Shown: piece after piece, positions 26,088 to 37,885 of the stretch
How positions within the stretch are numbered: position 1 is the stretch's first letter
Layout: every line of letters starts with the position of its first letter
Origin: Quillaja saponaria
Taxonomy: Eukaryota; Streptophyta; Magnoliopsida; Fabales; Quillajaceae
Assembly: GCA_029379385.1 (NCBI GenBank)
Contig: CM055611.1
Location: 3,286,001-3,350,000 of the forward strand
Direction: 5' to 3'
Length of the DNA stretch: 64,000 bases
Program-made: the position numbers and the translations under genes
Notes under the pieces: generated by a model
Told to the model about the DNA's origin: nothing
The model's database searches: none
What the model saw: the letters and a program-made list of their open reading frames with translations, nothing else

Positions 26088-28039
26088 CTAGCTTTCGTGG
26101 CTTACGCGTTATGCGTGAATCACGTTTATGATATAAACATATATGATCATTAATAATTGATGTACATATCAAGAAATTATAGTTAATAAAAAGTATTACT
26201 CGATGTTAATGACAATAAACAAATAAATAAATTCAAAAAAAAAATTCATAATATAAACATATAATTGTTTAAAATTCTAAAGATAGAAAAATAATTAACA
26301 CAACAATATTATAATTGTAAAGACTATACTCTTAATATTTATTTTGATTCATAGCATTATATTATAAATTTAGTTTATAATATTATAATTATTTGTCACT
26401 TATTAAAAAGAAATTAAGAAATTCAATCTTAATTAACACTATATTATATATCACATCTCACTTTGTTTTATCACGGAAAAGTCATTTAGTATATGTATGT
26501 ATTGTTGTTAATTCCTATGAGTATGATTATACTTGTATAACATTTTGATTATTTTTTTAATGGTTCACCAAAAAGTTAAGTTCTTGATCAATTTTCAACT
26601 CTACTCTTAAATAAGCTTTTTTTCCCATAGTAAAGTTCTTCTTTTTTTTCTTTTTTTTTTTTCATTTTGAAAATTTTTCAATCTATTTGATTTATGTTGT
26701 TTTGCTGAAACAGTTTGGAAAAATAAAAAAATAACAAAACATACAGATATGCTTATGATTGTTCGTATTTATTAGGTTTACAAAACAAGAAAGCAGCATA
26801 ATATTTATAAATTTAATGTTTAAGAGAAGTTATTTAATAAAAATTAGTTGGTCTAACTTAAGGAAAAACATGTGACTATAATATTTTGGGATCATTTTGA
26901 GAAAAAAAAAATATTTATAGCTGTTGGTAGTAATGAAATATATTTTGTTTGTGATAGTAAATTTAAAGAAATAAGTCTTGATAATACCAATGTTTGAAAA
27001 AATAAATTTAAATTATATGTGATATAAAGTAATTGGTCCCTAAATATATATATTTTTTGGGATCATTCATTGGAAAGAGTGCATCAATTAGAATCTTGGT
27101 ATATTTTATAATACTGATTCTTTTCTTTGTTATTGAACATGCAAAAAGATAAGTAAAATAACAAAAACATTTGGATAGTTAAAAAATTAATACAGTTATT
27201 ATATTATTTTATTTTATTATAATTTTTGTGATATTTAATACTACCTTTGTGGCTTACGCGTTATGCGTGAATCATGTTTATGATATAAACATATATTATC
27301 ATTAATAATTGGTATATATGTCAAGAAATTATATATAATAAAAAGTATTACTCGATGTAATGACAATAAACAAATAAATAATTTTAAAAAAAATTTAATT
27401 CATAATATAAACATATAATTGTTTAAAATTCCAAAGATAGAAGAATAATTAACACAACAATATTATAATTATAAAGACTACACTCTTAATATTTATTTTG
27501 ATTCAGAGCATTATATTATAATTTTAGTTTATAATATTATAATTATTTGTAACTTATTAAAAGAAATAGAGAAATTCAATCTTAATTACTATTCATGTAT
27601 AGTTATTAAAAATTAAAAATTAAAATTTATTGATATTGAAAATTATTAGGACAAAAAAAATTAAGGGTTATAAAATAATTTCAATCTTATTACTATTAAA
27701 ATGGATTAAAAAAAAATACTTCATAAATTTAAGAATAACTAGAAAATTATGATTATTAGGAATTTATTAAACAAAAAGAATTGGGAAATTCAATTTTAAT
27801 TACTATTGAAATATTTTATTAAAAAATAATAGATTTATTAATATGGAGAGAAATTAGTAGAAAAGAAATCAATAGAACTAAAACAATTACAATCCTACTG
27901 ATATAAGAATGGTAAAAATTAAAGAAAAAAGTAATTTATTTGAAGTCAAATAACGATTAAAGGTAACTATACAATAATAAAAAATCATAAGGCTATTTAA
28001 GGAAATAAAAAAATTCCACTTTTATATATATAGTATAAA
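26088..28039 (-). mobile_element. Helitron-like non-autonomous element
   Basis: On the minus strand the element would start at about 28039 with TTTATACTATATATATAAAA, like the common plant Helitron 5' end (TCTATACTATA...). It would end at 26088 with a small hairpin (TTCACGC ATAAC GCGTAAG) shortly before CTAG followed by T. That fits the CTRR terminus and A|T insertion rule of Helitrons. A second copy of the 3' hairpin is at about 27245-27275, inside the element, reflecting the 1.15-kb duplication. The 5' TC is degenerate. No Rep/helicase frame is present. Confidence 0.5.
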
Positions 28040-28547
28040 TAAGTTGCTAAATTTAGATTGTTTTAATTTTCAAAAATTATATTTATTATATCTTACTAAG
28101 TATCTTTAGACACCGTTAGAAAAACCTAAAATCCTAATCTTTTTTATCACTATCATATTATCAAAAGCTAATTTTTTAATCTAATCCAATCTAGTCTAAT
28201 CTCATTTTATTATTAAGTTAATGTATGATCTTTTCATATATATATATATTGCTAGGAATGTTAATGTATGATATAATCATACTTCAAACAACCACGTTGC
28301 AAAGACTTCGGTTATCTTATCACTATTTAAAAAATGAAATATGTTGTATTATATATGTTAATTACATGCATAGGCAAAATATGTTAGTGATACAAATTTA
28401 TTATTCCATCAAAAAAATAATTGTTATTATGTCACAACACTGAAATTTATAAATAAAAATTATTTGTGTCAATAACATTTACTCTAACTTTAATTTTAAG
28501 TAGAATTATGTATTATAATTATATTCTAGTGGCTTAAGAGCTTATGC
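28040..28547. other. AT-rich spacer, no gene seen
   Basis: Between the Helitron-like 5' end and the L1 fragment there is only AT-rich DNA with a TATATATA tract near 28238. The 72-codon open frame at 28225-28443 has no family features. Confidence 0.5.
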
Positions 28548-30985
28548 ATTCATTGAAAACAAGAAAACAAGGCAGAAAATTTGATATGGCAATTAAGTTG
28601 GAAATGAGTAAAGCTTATGACTGAGTGGAATGGGAGTTTTTAGAAGGTATGCCCAATAAACTTGGCTTTCCCTTATGATGGGTGGAATTAATCATGGAAC
28701 TGATTACAACTATTTCTTATTCAGTTTCTTTCGATGGTGAAACACGTAATTTTTTTAAACCACAAAGAGGGCTTCGACAAGGGGACCCTCTTTCTCCCTA
28801 CCTTTTCCTTATTTGAGCTGAAGGACTTTCAATTTTACTAAATGATGCTGAAAATTCTAAGAAGCTACGTGGTTTGAAAATCTCACCAAGATGTCCATTT
28901 ATCAACCATCTCTTGTTTGCCGATGATTCCATATTCTTTACTCGTGCTACTCCTCAAGATTGTGACCAAATTTTACATATCCTCCACATATATGAAGCTG
29001 CTAGTGGGCAAAGGATTAACTTGTTAAAATCATCCCTTTACTTTAGTACTAACACTCCCCAGGCCACTCGGTTTGAACTTTCACAAAGGATGAATATTGT
29101 TCGCATGGGCAGCCAAGATAAATATTTGGGCCTCCCTGTACTAGTGTCCAAATCAAAACAGGATACCTTTCGTGAAGTTAAAGAAAAAATGGCCGAGAAG
29201 CTACAAGGATGGAAATCAAAATGTTTATCATGGTAAGGAAGTGTTAATCAAATCAGTGGTAGTAGCTATTCCGATATTCACCATGGTGTGTTTCCGGCTT
29301 CCAAAGGCCCTGTGTAGTGAAATTAGTCGGATGGTGGCTAAATTTTGGTGGAATCAAAATGCAGAACACAGAACAATTCATTGGGTCAGTTGGAAGTCCA
29401 TGTGTATAGCTAAAAAAGATGGTGGTTTAGGATTCAAAGATCTTATGAAACTCAATTTGGCAATGCTTGCAAAACAGGGTTGGAGGTTGGCTAAGAGTGA
29501 TGACAACCTTTCTTATAAACTTTTTAAAGGATAGGTATTTTCCATTCACCTTCTTTCTTAATAGTAGGCTGGGATCCAATCCATCATGGGGGTGGCGTAG
29601 TATATTATCAAGTTTAGAAGTTCTTAATCGAGGTGCAAGGTGGTAGGTTGGTACCGGGATAGGTTTGCACATACATGGAACTAGCTGGGTTCCAAATTCT
29701 CATGGGTTTAAAGCACAAGTCAGACCTACTGCACCATCACTATTGACCTGGGATTCTCAATTAATACTTCATGATCCTTGCTGTTGGGATGAAGCAGTGG
29801 TATTATCAGTTCTAGAAAAGGAGGATGCAGACGTTGTTTTGGCCTTACCACTTTCACAAACTGGTGCTCAAGATAAACTAATTTGGTACTTTAATCCAAG
29901 AGGTTTATATACAGTATCCTCAGGTTACCAAGCTTTGATGGAAACTCCAATTTTTCTTTTTGTTCTAATCCATTCTCATGGAAGACAATTTGGAAGTTGG
30001 ATATCCCAGGGAAAATCAAAACATTTTTATGGAAATTGTTACATGAAAGCTTAGCAGTTAAAGTCAACTTTAAGTGCAAGGAGTACTCTTGCGAGTGACA
30101 CATGCCCACTATGACTTGCTACTTAAGAGACCACTTTGCATCTTTTCAATTCATGCCCTATTTCCATGCAAGTTTGGGGTACGACGTCTCTTGCGTTAAC
30201 ATATCCCATTATAGCAGAAGTGTCTATTAAGGATTAGTGGAATCAATCCCTGGTGCAGCTAGAAGGATTACAAGGTGAAGCTGCTCAGCTCTTTTGCTTT
30301 TGTCTATGGATAATATGGAAAGCAAGGAATGACAAGGTCTTTAATTCTATCACTTGGATTCCTCAAGACATCTTTAGTAAGGCCACCATGGAGCTCCAAC
30401 AATCCAAGCAGGCCATTTCAGCTCTTCATCATCAAACCCAATCATGTAGTTTGGTGCCTTCTTCATGGGTTCCTCCTCCTCATGGGTTTGTTAAAGCAAA
30501 CTTTGATGCAGGCACAAGCGTATAGAAAGGCAGTGTTGGATTTGTCATTCGTGATCATGAAGGTAATATCTTGTATGCTCATAGTTCTATAAAGCAAGGA
30601 ATTATGGCTCCTTTCATGTTGGAATGTTTGGCCTTAAGATATGCTATTCAGAAATGCTTAGAGCTTTGGTTTACCATTGTTGTTTTTGAAGAGGATGCTA
30701 AGCTGGTCATTGAAACTGTTAATTCTAAGGTTGATGGGATTTCATTCTCTAATGTAATTATTGATGATATAGTCAATCTAGCTAGTCTCTTGTGCTGCTC
30801 ATTTAGCTTTGTTTTTTGGAAATGTAATTGGGTTGCCCATAATGTGGCAAGGAAAACCTTCACGGATCCTACTCTTTGTGGGAATTTTTCATGCTTGCAG
30901 AGCTGGCTTAGAAATTTATTGTAAAGTCTAGCTGCTGTTTTTCAATATCAATAATATGGCCTATCTATCTTGTTTAAAAAAAGAA
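28548..30985 (+). mobile_element. 5'-truncated L1-type LINE relic
   Basis: Starts inside the reverse transcriptase, with M-A-I-K-L-E-M-S-K-A-Y-D. It continues with [13 protein letters not shown], the catalytic HLLFADD near 28915 and KYLGLPV near 29130. The maturase-like/zf-RVT region follows in several frames (29172-30054). An RNase H domain with FDA, LECLALR and EEDAK acidic positions occupies 30490-30924. In-frame stops occur near 28622, 28677 and 28815 and frame changes near 29230 and 30520. It ends with an A-rich tail near 30977-30985. It is not close to the L1 at 56735-62717 but has the same domain order. Confidence 0.85.
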
Positions 30986-31613
30986 AATTATTTAATCATA
31001 ATCTAATTATTATAATTTTTTAATAAAGTAATAAAAATTATCAAAGATTTGAGTCAAAATCTCTATGATTAATGTTTTAGAATATATATATATAGTTTAG
31101 GCAGCCAAGTACTGTTACTCTTTAATTTCTCATCAATTCTTGAATTTCTGTCTTACTTGACCAATAAATACCAAATGCTCCATCAATCAAAGTGTCAAAC
31201 CTTAATGTCGCCATCTCACAGTGTGATAGAAATGTATGTCACTAATAAATAAAAGAAGGCTTAGTAATATTTTTAGTCCTTATAACGAAGTGGTCAATTT
31301 AGTCCTTATATTTTAAATCCTCATAATTTCTAAAATTATGTAATACAATTCCTACCGTCAAATTTAACTTAACATAAGTTGATGTCACTAACAACTGCTT
31401 ATATGGCTTGTACACTTGTTATAATGGACAAATAAAACATTGTCATATGTCTTATTGCATAAATTAAATATTTTTTCTAAAGAACAATATTATTATTAAT
31501 ATTATAAAAATTAGAAAAAAAAAAAGCCGAAGAATTAAAAAAACAAATGCAAACTCTCCCAATCTTAGATCCATCGTAATTCATCCTCACTCATCCATAA
31601 CCAAACCTAATTT
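30986..31613. other. AT-rich repeats, no gene seen
   Basis: About 31050-31255 resembles 11100-11260 in the same orientation. The stretch around 31265-31420 (AATATTTTTAGTCCTTATA, TCAATTTAGTCCTTATA) looks like a low-copy MITE-type sequence, but I could not define its ends. Confidence 0.4.
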
Positions 31614-31875
31614 CACTACAAGAAAAACAAGTTTTAGCATCCACCAAAATCGGTTACTAATTTGGTGGCAAATAGGGTTAGCAACCGAATTTCCAGCCTA
31701 AAGTGTTAGTACCAAAAACAAAAGTTGCTAAAGCAACCAAATACAATTTCGGTCTCTAATTGCAATAGAAATTTCAGTTGCTAAAATTTCAAATTTGGGT
31801 TGCTAATTTGGTATTTATATTGAATTTTTTAACTTTAGCTTATGAAATTCGATTTCTAAAATCGGTTGCTAATGT
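31614..31875. mobile_element. CACTA-like terminus with sub-terminal repeats
   Basis: CACTACAAGAAAAA at 31614 matches the usual plant CACTA (En/Spm) terminal inverted repeat. The following ~250 bp carry many short repeats of GGTTGCTAA or TTAGCAACC type in both orientations, as sub-terminal regions of CACTA elements do. The homology stops where a TPS exon begins (31876). The opposite terminus was not found, so the element is partial or the fragment lies inside a larger rearranged element. Confidence 0.65.
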
Positions 31876-32450
31876 TTGGCAGATGATCTTGGAACCTTCT
31901 TAGTAAGCATGCCTAGAAATCTCTTTCCTTTAAAACATCCTTTAATTTGCATATACTTCCCTAGTTTCCTTTCTTTTTCTTTTTTGGCCATACCATATAC
32001 ATGACATGAGATAACTCTATCTCTTCCTAAAAACTCTTATTTCAAGAGGCGAGATTCAATTCCAAATCTTTACATCAACTCCAAAATATTCTATCAATTA
32101 AACCAATTGGCACATTCTTAATTCCATGTCTTTTTTTTTTTTTTCTCAATTTTCGTAAAATATAGAGACAAGGAATCCTAACAGTTCAGTCCAATATTAC
32201 ATGAATGAAAAAAAAACTTCTAAAGAAGAAGCCCGTAATTAAATAAGGTGCTTAATAGATGAAACATGGAAGAAAATAAATGGAGATAGATTTTCTTCTT
32301 CTCCATTTCCTCTAGCTTTTGTAGAAATGTGTATAAACTTTTCAAGGATGGCACTTTGCATATACCAGCATGGTGATGGTTATACAAGTCAAGCAGATGA
32401 TGTTAAGGATAATCATGTCATCAATTCTTATTGACCCTATTCCCCATTGA
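31876..32450 (+). pseudogene. TPS-E: terpene synthase 3' fragment
   Basis: 31876-31902 is the end of TPS exon 6 (LADDLGTF), followed by the conserved intron with its GTAAGC donor, then exon 7 at about 32158-32450. The exon 7 acceptor AG has been replaced (TTTCGTAAAA where A and C read TTTTAGCGGG). A TAT codon has become TAA near 32241, and one base is inserted near 32411. Sequence is closest to TPS-A/C. Exons 1-5 are absent and the left edge abuts a CACTA-like end. Confidence 0.88.
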
Positions 32451-33778
32451 TAATGTAGTGAAGTCATTGCAAACATTCTTCAATTTGTGACCAATTCTAT
32501 TTTCAAAGGAATGATTGTGTTAGCGAGTGCTCATGACTATTCATGTCTGCTAGATTTTTTGTGTAGTTTTATTATGTTTTATGAAGATAAGACAATGTCT
32601 AGTATGGTAAATTGGTGAACAATTTATTGGTTTGGTTTTATTATGATTTTAAATTTGCAAAAAGTCTATGAAATAAGCTAATCTGAATTAGTTCAATTTG
32701 ACCTTATTGAAACTTGATAATTCAATTAAAATTGATTTTTAAATTGGGTAATTTTTTTGCCATTTCTCTTGGGTTGGATCGATTATCTGGATGAAAAGAA
32801 TTTCAACCCAATAACACTTGATCCACTCTAAATTATTTATATATCTTTTCTCAAAAATTGTACATTCATAATATGATTTTGATTTTAATCAACTTGGTTT
32901 TGCGTTGGTGTATAATTTTTAGTTTTGTGATTTGACAATAACAAATGGAGATGATTCTAAAAGGGCCTTATTTTTTTAAGGTTATTTCACTCACTTGTAC
33001 CTTAGTAAAAAATGAATTTTGTCAACATATGATTCTCATAATATTATGAATTATGATATGATCCATGTATATATAAGATTCAACTCGTTTTGTTCACCAA
33101 TCAATTTTTAATTGGCACCATATCATGAAAAATAAGATGACATTACATGCATGATCGAGCAGTAAAAATGTAAATTTATATAATTAGCATTTTGATTTTA
33201 GAAAAATACAGATAAGTTTTATTTTTCTTTTTAATTTTTTAGTAAATTCTAAGAACAGCAAGTCCTAATTTTATTTTATTTTTATAAATAAAATATAAAT
33301 GTTTATACTACTTTTATTCTTATTTTTTATATTTAATTTTTAGTTTAAATTATGAAGAAGATAAAAAAAAAAGTACATAAAAATAATTTAGTAAAATAAA
33401 TTATAAAATAATTAATAAATGGATAAATAAAAACTTCTAAATTGATGAGGTTTTCACCATCATCTTTTATAAGATTTTTCTAAAAGTTAAAAAAAATAGT
33501 TTTATGAGTAATTTATATTTATATGCATATCACTTGTTTTTTTCCTTCTAAAGACTTGAATTTATTTTTTCAATTGATATAAAATTACTTTTTTAGGTGT
33601 CATATTATGATTATGAAAATATAATAACACATTGAGTTCTGTTTGATTAAAGTTTGGGACAATTAAAAAAAAAAATCTTAAAAATTATGATGCCAATGAT
33701 CCGAAGGTAGAATGCTCAGTGCCTGGAAAATCCAAAGCCTACTCTCATACCAAATCATTCTGCGGCAGAGAGGAGCAA
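32451..33778. other. TPS 3' flank then AT-rich DNA
   Basis: Up to about 32820 this matches the 3' flank of TPS-A and TPS-C. Beyond that it is AT-rich with no recognised feature until the ALG10-like exon at 33779. Confidence 0.55.
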
Positions 33779-36700
33779 ATGAGCAAAGTAACTGTCGTAG
33801 TGATAGTAAGCTTGTGGGTCATTCCTATCTCCATACATGTTAATCGAATTGTTCCGGAGCCTTAAATGGTGTGCAAATTTATTTATTTATTTATTTTTCT
33901 GAGTAGATGTTAAGGGATTATGGTTAAACTGAATAATGGGAGAAATTTTCTAAATTTGAATTTGATTCATACCCATGATTTGCAGGATGAGATATTTCAC
34001 ATATTGCAGGTTCAGCAGTACTGCATGGGAAATTTTGGCAGTTGGGATCCTATGATTGCCACTCCTCCTGGCCTGTATGTGTCTGATTCTTTGCTCAATC
34101 TTTATTTTTCTCAAATGAAATTCGGTCCTTTGCTGTTGCTTAATTGATTATGCATACTAAAATGATATGTAACTGGGGCTGCTTGAGCAAAAAAGAAGAA
34201 GGATGAAGTGAGTCACAGTTATCTTGCAACGTACCAATTAGGTTGTGCAGGCAAGAGTTTCAGCACAATGAAGGCAGTCTACTGCCCATTGCTGTAGTGG
34301 TATGCTCAATATCTGTGGGCTTCATACACCTAATTGGATTGATGGAAGTGATCTCTTATTACAATGGTAGGAGAACCTGGTCAAGGGCGTGAAAGGTTGA
34401 GAAGAGAGTTTAGCCACTTATAGGATTGATGTACTGATCGCAAATGTTTGGACCCAACTCTTACTGCAGTAGAAAAGTCCTTGTGATCTATACTTGGTGT
34501 AGTTGTTATGATATTCAGGATATTAAGTGCTAGTTAATATATGCTTATACTATGCTGCTCCGTTAGATGCCATTGGTTTGTATATGATTCGTACAAGAAT
34601 GGCACTAAACACCAGAGCTTCACAAATTTTCAGGATGAATAGAATATGGTTGCCAAACTCTATTGTCTTCCGATTCTGTAAAAAGATAATCCCATGACTC
34701 TTGTTGCAGTCCTTTTCAACTGAGAGACTTCAATCATTGTAATTTGATAAATAGTATTAGATACCATGTTTGATATTTGAAATGTAAAAACTTTTGCAGG
34801 TACTATCTTTCACTTGCCCATGTTGCTTCTTTGTTTCCAGGATTTTACTCTGTATGCGTTGCTTCATCATTTTCTGTTATTTGCTCCACTGCAGTTATTC
34901 GTTCCTTAATGTTGTCTTAGCAGTCAATGCAGCATCATTTTCTATGACATAGTTGCCCAGTTGAAGCCAACCCTTGATGATAAAAAGGTGACACTTTATG
35001 CAGTGGTCCTAACCTTGTACCCCCTCCACTGGTTCTTCTCTTTTCTGTATTATAAAAATGTTGCATCAGATACAGCAGTGCTGGCAATGTATCTTGCATG
35101 TCTGAAGTAGAATTACTGGCTTCGTGGATTGATAAGGTATACATATAGGAGTTATTTCTTAAAAATATTAGTCCATGAGAAAATTTGACCGGTATATAAC
35201 TATTTTTGGTCAATATGTGATTTTCATCTCCTTGTTTGCTTTCGGTTTTGTTTGTTTGTTTGTTTGTTTGTTTTGTTTTTGTTTTTGTTTTTTTTTTTTT
35301 CCCTCACATCTAACTAATCGTGTATAAAATTGTTAAATAATAATTATGATAACTAATATGCTTCAAGTTAGAACTTACACTTATAAGTTGTTTACTCCAA
35401 GAACCTCAAATGCTTCTCAATCTTGTCCTTTTGAGGCTCGCCAACAGTACTAGACAAAATATATATCCTAGCTATTATTTGAAGCCCTACTGGAGTTACG
35501 ACTTTGCTTGATCAATTCCTCAAATGCGAACTTCAGTTCAATAATTATCTGTTGTATATATTAATTGATTTGTTAAAAAATTTCCCTTATATTTACTACT
35601 TCTGCTTTTCTGACGAGTAAGGACATGTAGAAAAAGAAAAAAAAAAACTTCGAATTGGAAAAACCTTAGATTCCATGTTGTTCCAATGTAAATCTCAAAC
35701 GCCTCTTAAGTGTTTCAGTTGTATCCTTTCGTTTCATCCTGTTAGTTGTCATGGATAGAAAACTGACTTGTTCAATGAATGGAAAATAATAGAAAGATTC
35801 TATGACAGAAATAAAACCTAGTGTTGATGTTCTTTAAGTAGAGATTGTTTGGAATGAATCAAAACATTTATAAACATGAATGTAAGAAGTATAATTGCGT
35901 CAAAGCGGACTTAATTTCTAGTCAAAATCCATTGTTTTCCGTGGTTTGGCCTGTCATGTTCACTTCTGTTGTGATATACAATAATAGATGAAAGAAGAAC
36001 GGGAAATGTTTTGAAATAATCAGCTGATATTGTTTAAAAATTGCATGTGAATTGAATCAATTGATTTAGTTACTTAATGTAAAGGGCCCAATGCGTATTT
36101 CACCCATGATTAATTAACACATGCAACTTTAAAATCTGTAATTCTTTGGAGTAATTGCAGGAATATTTCTAGATTGTTTCCCAATGATTGCATCTATTTT
36201 GTTGCATGTAGCTCCTTAACAGAGAAGTCTTTTTTGTCGCACTGATTTTTACAACTTGTTGACTCACCTGGGTAGCATCTGATGGAGGAACTACTAGATG
36301 ACAAAGCTTAAAGTAATTAGATTGTGAATATATTGTAGCCATTTTGATGGGGATGAGCATATTTGTGCTTCAGATGCTACAGGCTCTATTAATGTAATTG
36401 CTTTTATCTTTGAAAGTATTCATGAGAATATTGACATGCTAATTTCTAAACCAGCAGTCACATTTGATTCTGTTTCATGTAGATTGGGGCCATTAAGTTG
36501 TCATTCGGAAGACAAATATAATATGGATGCTTTTCGTCGCATGCACAGGCGTCATAGATATTGCTCTAATACCCCAGAAAGATAATGTGAAAGCAGCTGA
36601 CTTAAATGTATCAATTAGTAAAACTGGTTGGGCAAATAGTAATGACAATTATACAGAGGGTCTAAATCTGAGAAAGTGGAAGTTCAGCAAAGCTGTAACT

Positions 36701-37395
36701 GCTGTTAAACATTCTTTGCGGAGTAGACGTGCCTCTTCTACATCCTCATCTTCAGGTTCATTTTTACATGTTTAATGAAACTTAACTTTTCATTTTGTGC
36801 TTATAGCTCTATAAACATTACAGGTGTGTGGCATTGCATTGCCGGTTTGTTTGATGAGATTTGGGAAATCTTTGTAACATTGTGGCGTATGAAGTGGTTG
36901 CTATTAGTGTCTTTTAGGTGGCTTTTGTTGTATTTGTCTACTGCAATGGGAGTGTAGTTCTGGGTACTACACCATTACTCATCCTGCATAATCCATTCTG
37001 ATCTTTTGGGCCGTTAGGAGTTCTCACTTTACCTGACATTGCAGGTCCAAAAGATGCTCATGCAGTTTCCCCACATTTTGCTCAGATGATGTATTTTTGT
37101 CTGGTTTCTGCACTTAACATTTCCTATACACTTCACTTTGGGCAAATTAAGCTGCTTTTATATTCCTGATATTTTGGAAAAATAGGCCCCTCAGTTTCTT
37201 TCATGGTTTCATGGGCCTTACTGCCGGTTTCCTCTCTGCAGTTTTCCAGGTTAGGGGAACTATATTTCATTTTTCTTTTCAGGTTTTAGAACGTGAGAGT
37301 CTCTTCTACCTTTTTTCTTAAACAGGGAGTTCTAGCCATTAGACATAATGATAACTCATCCTACATAATTTAGGCACTCACTTATTTTCCTCCAT
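33779..37395 (+). pseudogene. ALG10-like gene, broken, 3' end missing
   Basis: Similar to plant ALG10/DIE2, a polytopic ER glucosyltransferase of N-glycan precursor assembly. Recognised exons: about 33779-33868 (SLWVIPISI, then IVPEP), 33986-34074 (DEIFHILQVQQYC, then SWDPMI and TPPGL), 34800 to about 35110 (YYLSLAHVASLFPG, YPLHWFFSFLYY-like), about 36491-36755 (WMLFVACTGVIDIAL), then 36800-37265 (DEIWEIFVTLW, KDAHAVSPHFAQMMYF). Breaks: an extra T near 33841 gives a stop, TAA replaces the expected Tyr codon at 33864-33866, there are frame losses near 34890 and 36500, and a stop near 35107. The C-terminal exon found in the block A and C fragments is absent; homology ends at about 37395. Confidence 0.82.
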
Positions 37396-37885
37396 TTCAT
37401 CGTGTTAAGTTTCAACGCTAAAATCTCTAAATTGACATAAATCAAAGAAATTGACTATGCAGTAATTGTTTTGATCAAATTGCTAGACTTTTCTTGTTTG
37501 CGATTTCTCACTCATTGTGGTAATTGGTCATTTCAGCATTGATCAAAAACTTATTTCTATTTTAAATCAACAGGGTGGGTTTTATGCATTGTAGTGTGTG
37601 GGTAAATTAGTCAACGTATTGGTAAGCTCATTAAGGGTATATAAGTCAATACAAAAAATTAAATTGTATATCACTTTACCAAGCACATACCATTCCTTAA
37701 TTGTTATTTACAATTAAATAATTGACATTTTGATCTTTATAATTGTTATCGGAAGGCTAATCGGTCTTTTCCTTTTATATTTTTCTTTACAAATATAAAA
37801 GATAATATTTTAAAACTTTTTCTCGAGACAACTCAATGACTATTATAATAGTTTTTTTTAACGGGATGTTTTAAATTAACTTGTT
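37396..37885. other. AT-rich spacer, no gene seen
   Basis: No coding, RNA or repeat feature is recognised between the ALG10-like relic and the tandem duplication starting near 37886. Confidence 0.5.

Noticed and set aside
31265..31420. MITE with TTTTTAGTCCTTATA-type ends
   Set aside because: Motif resembles known MITE sequence but I could not find paired ends or a target duplication.
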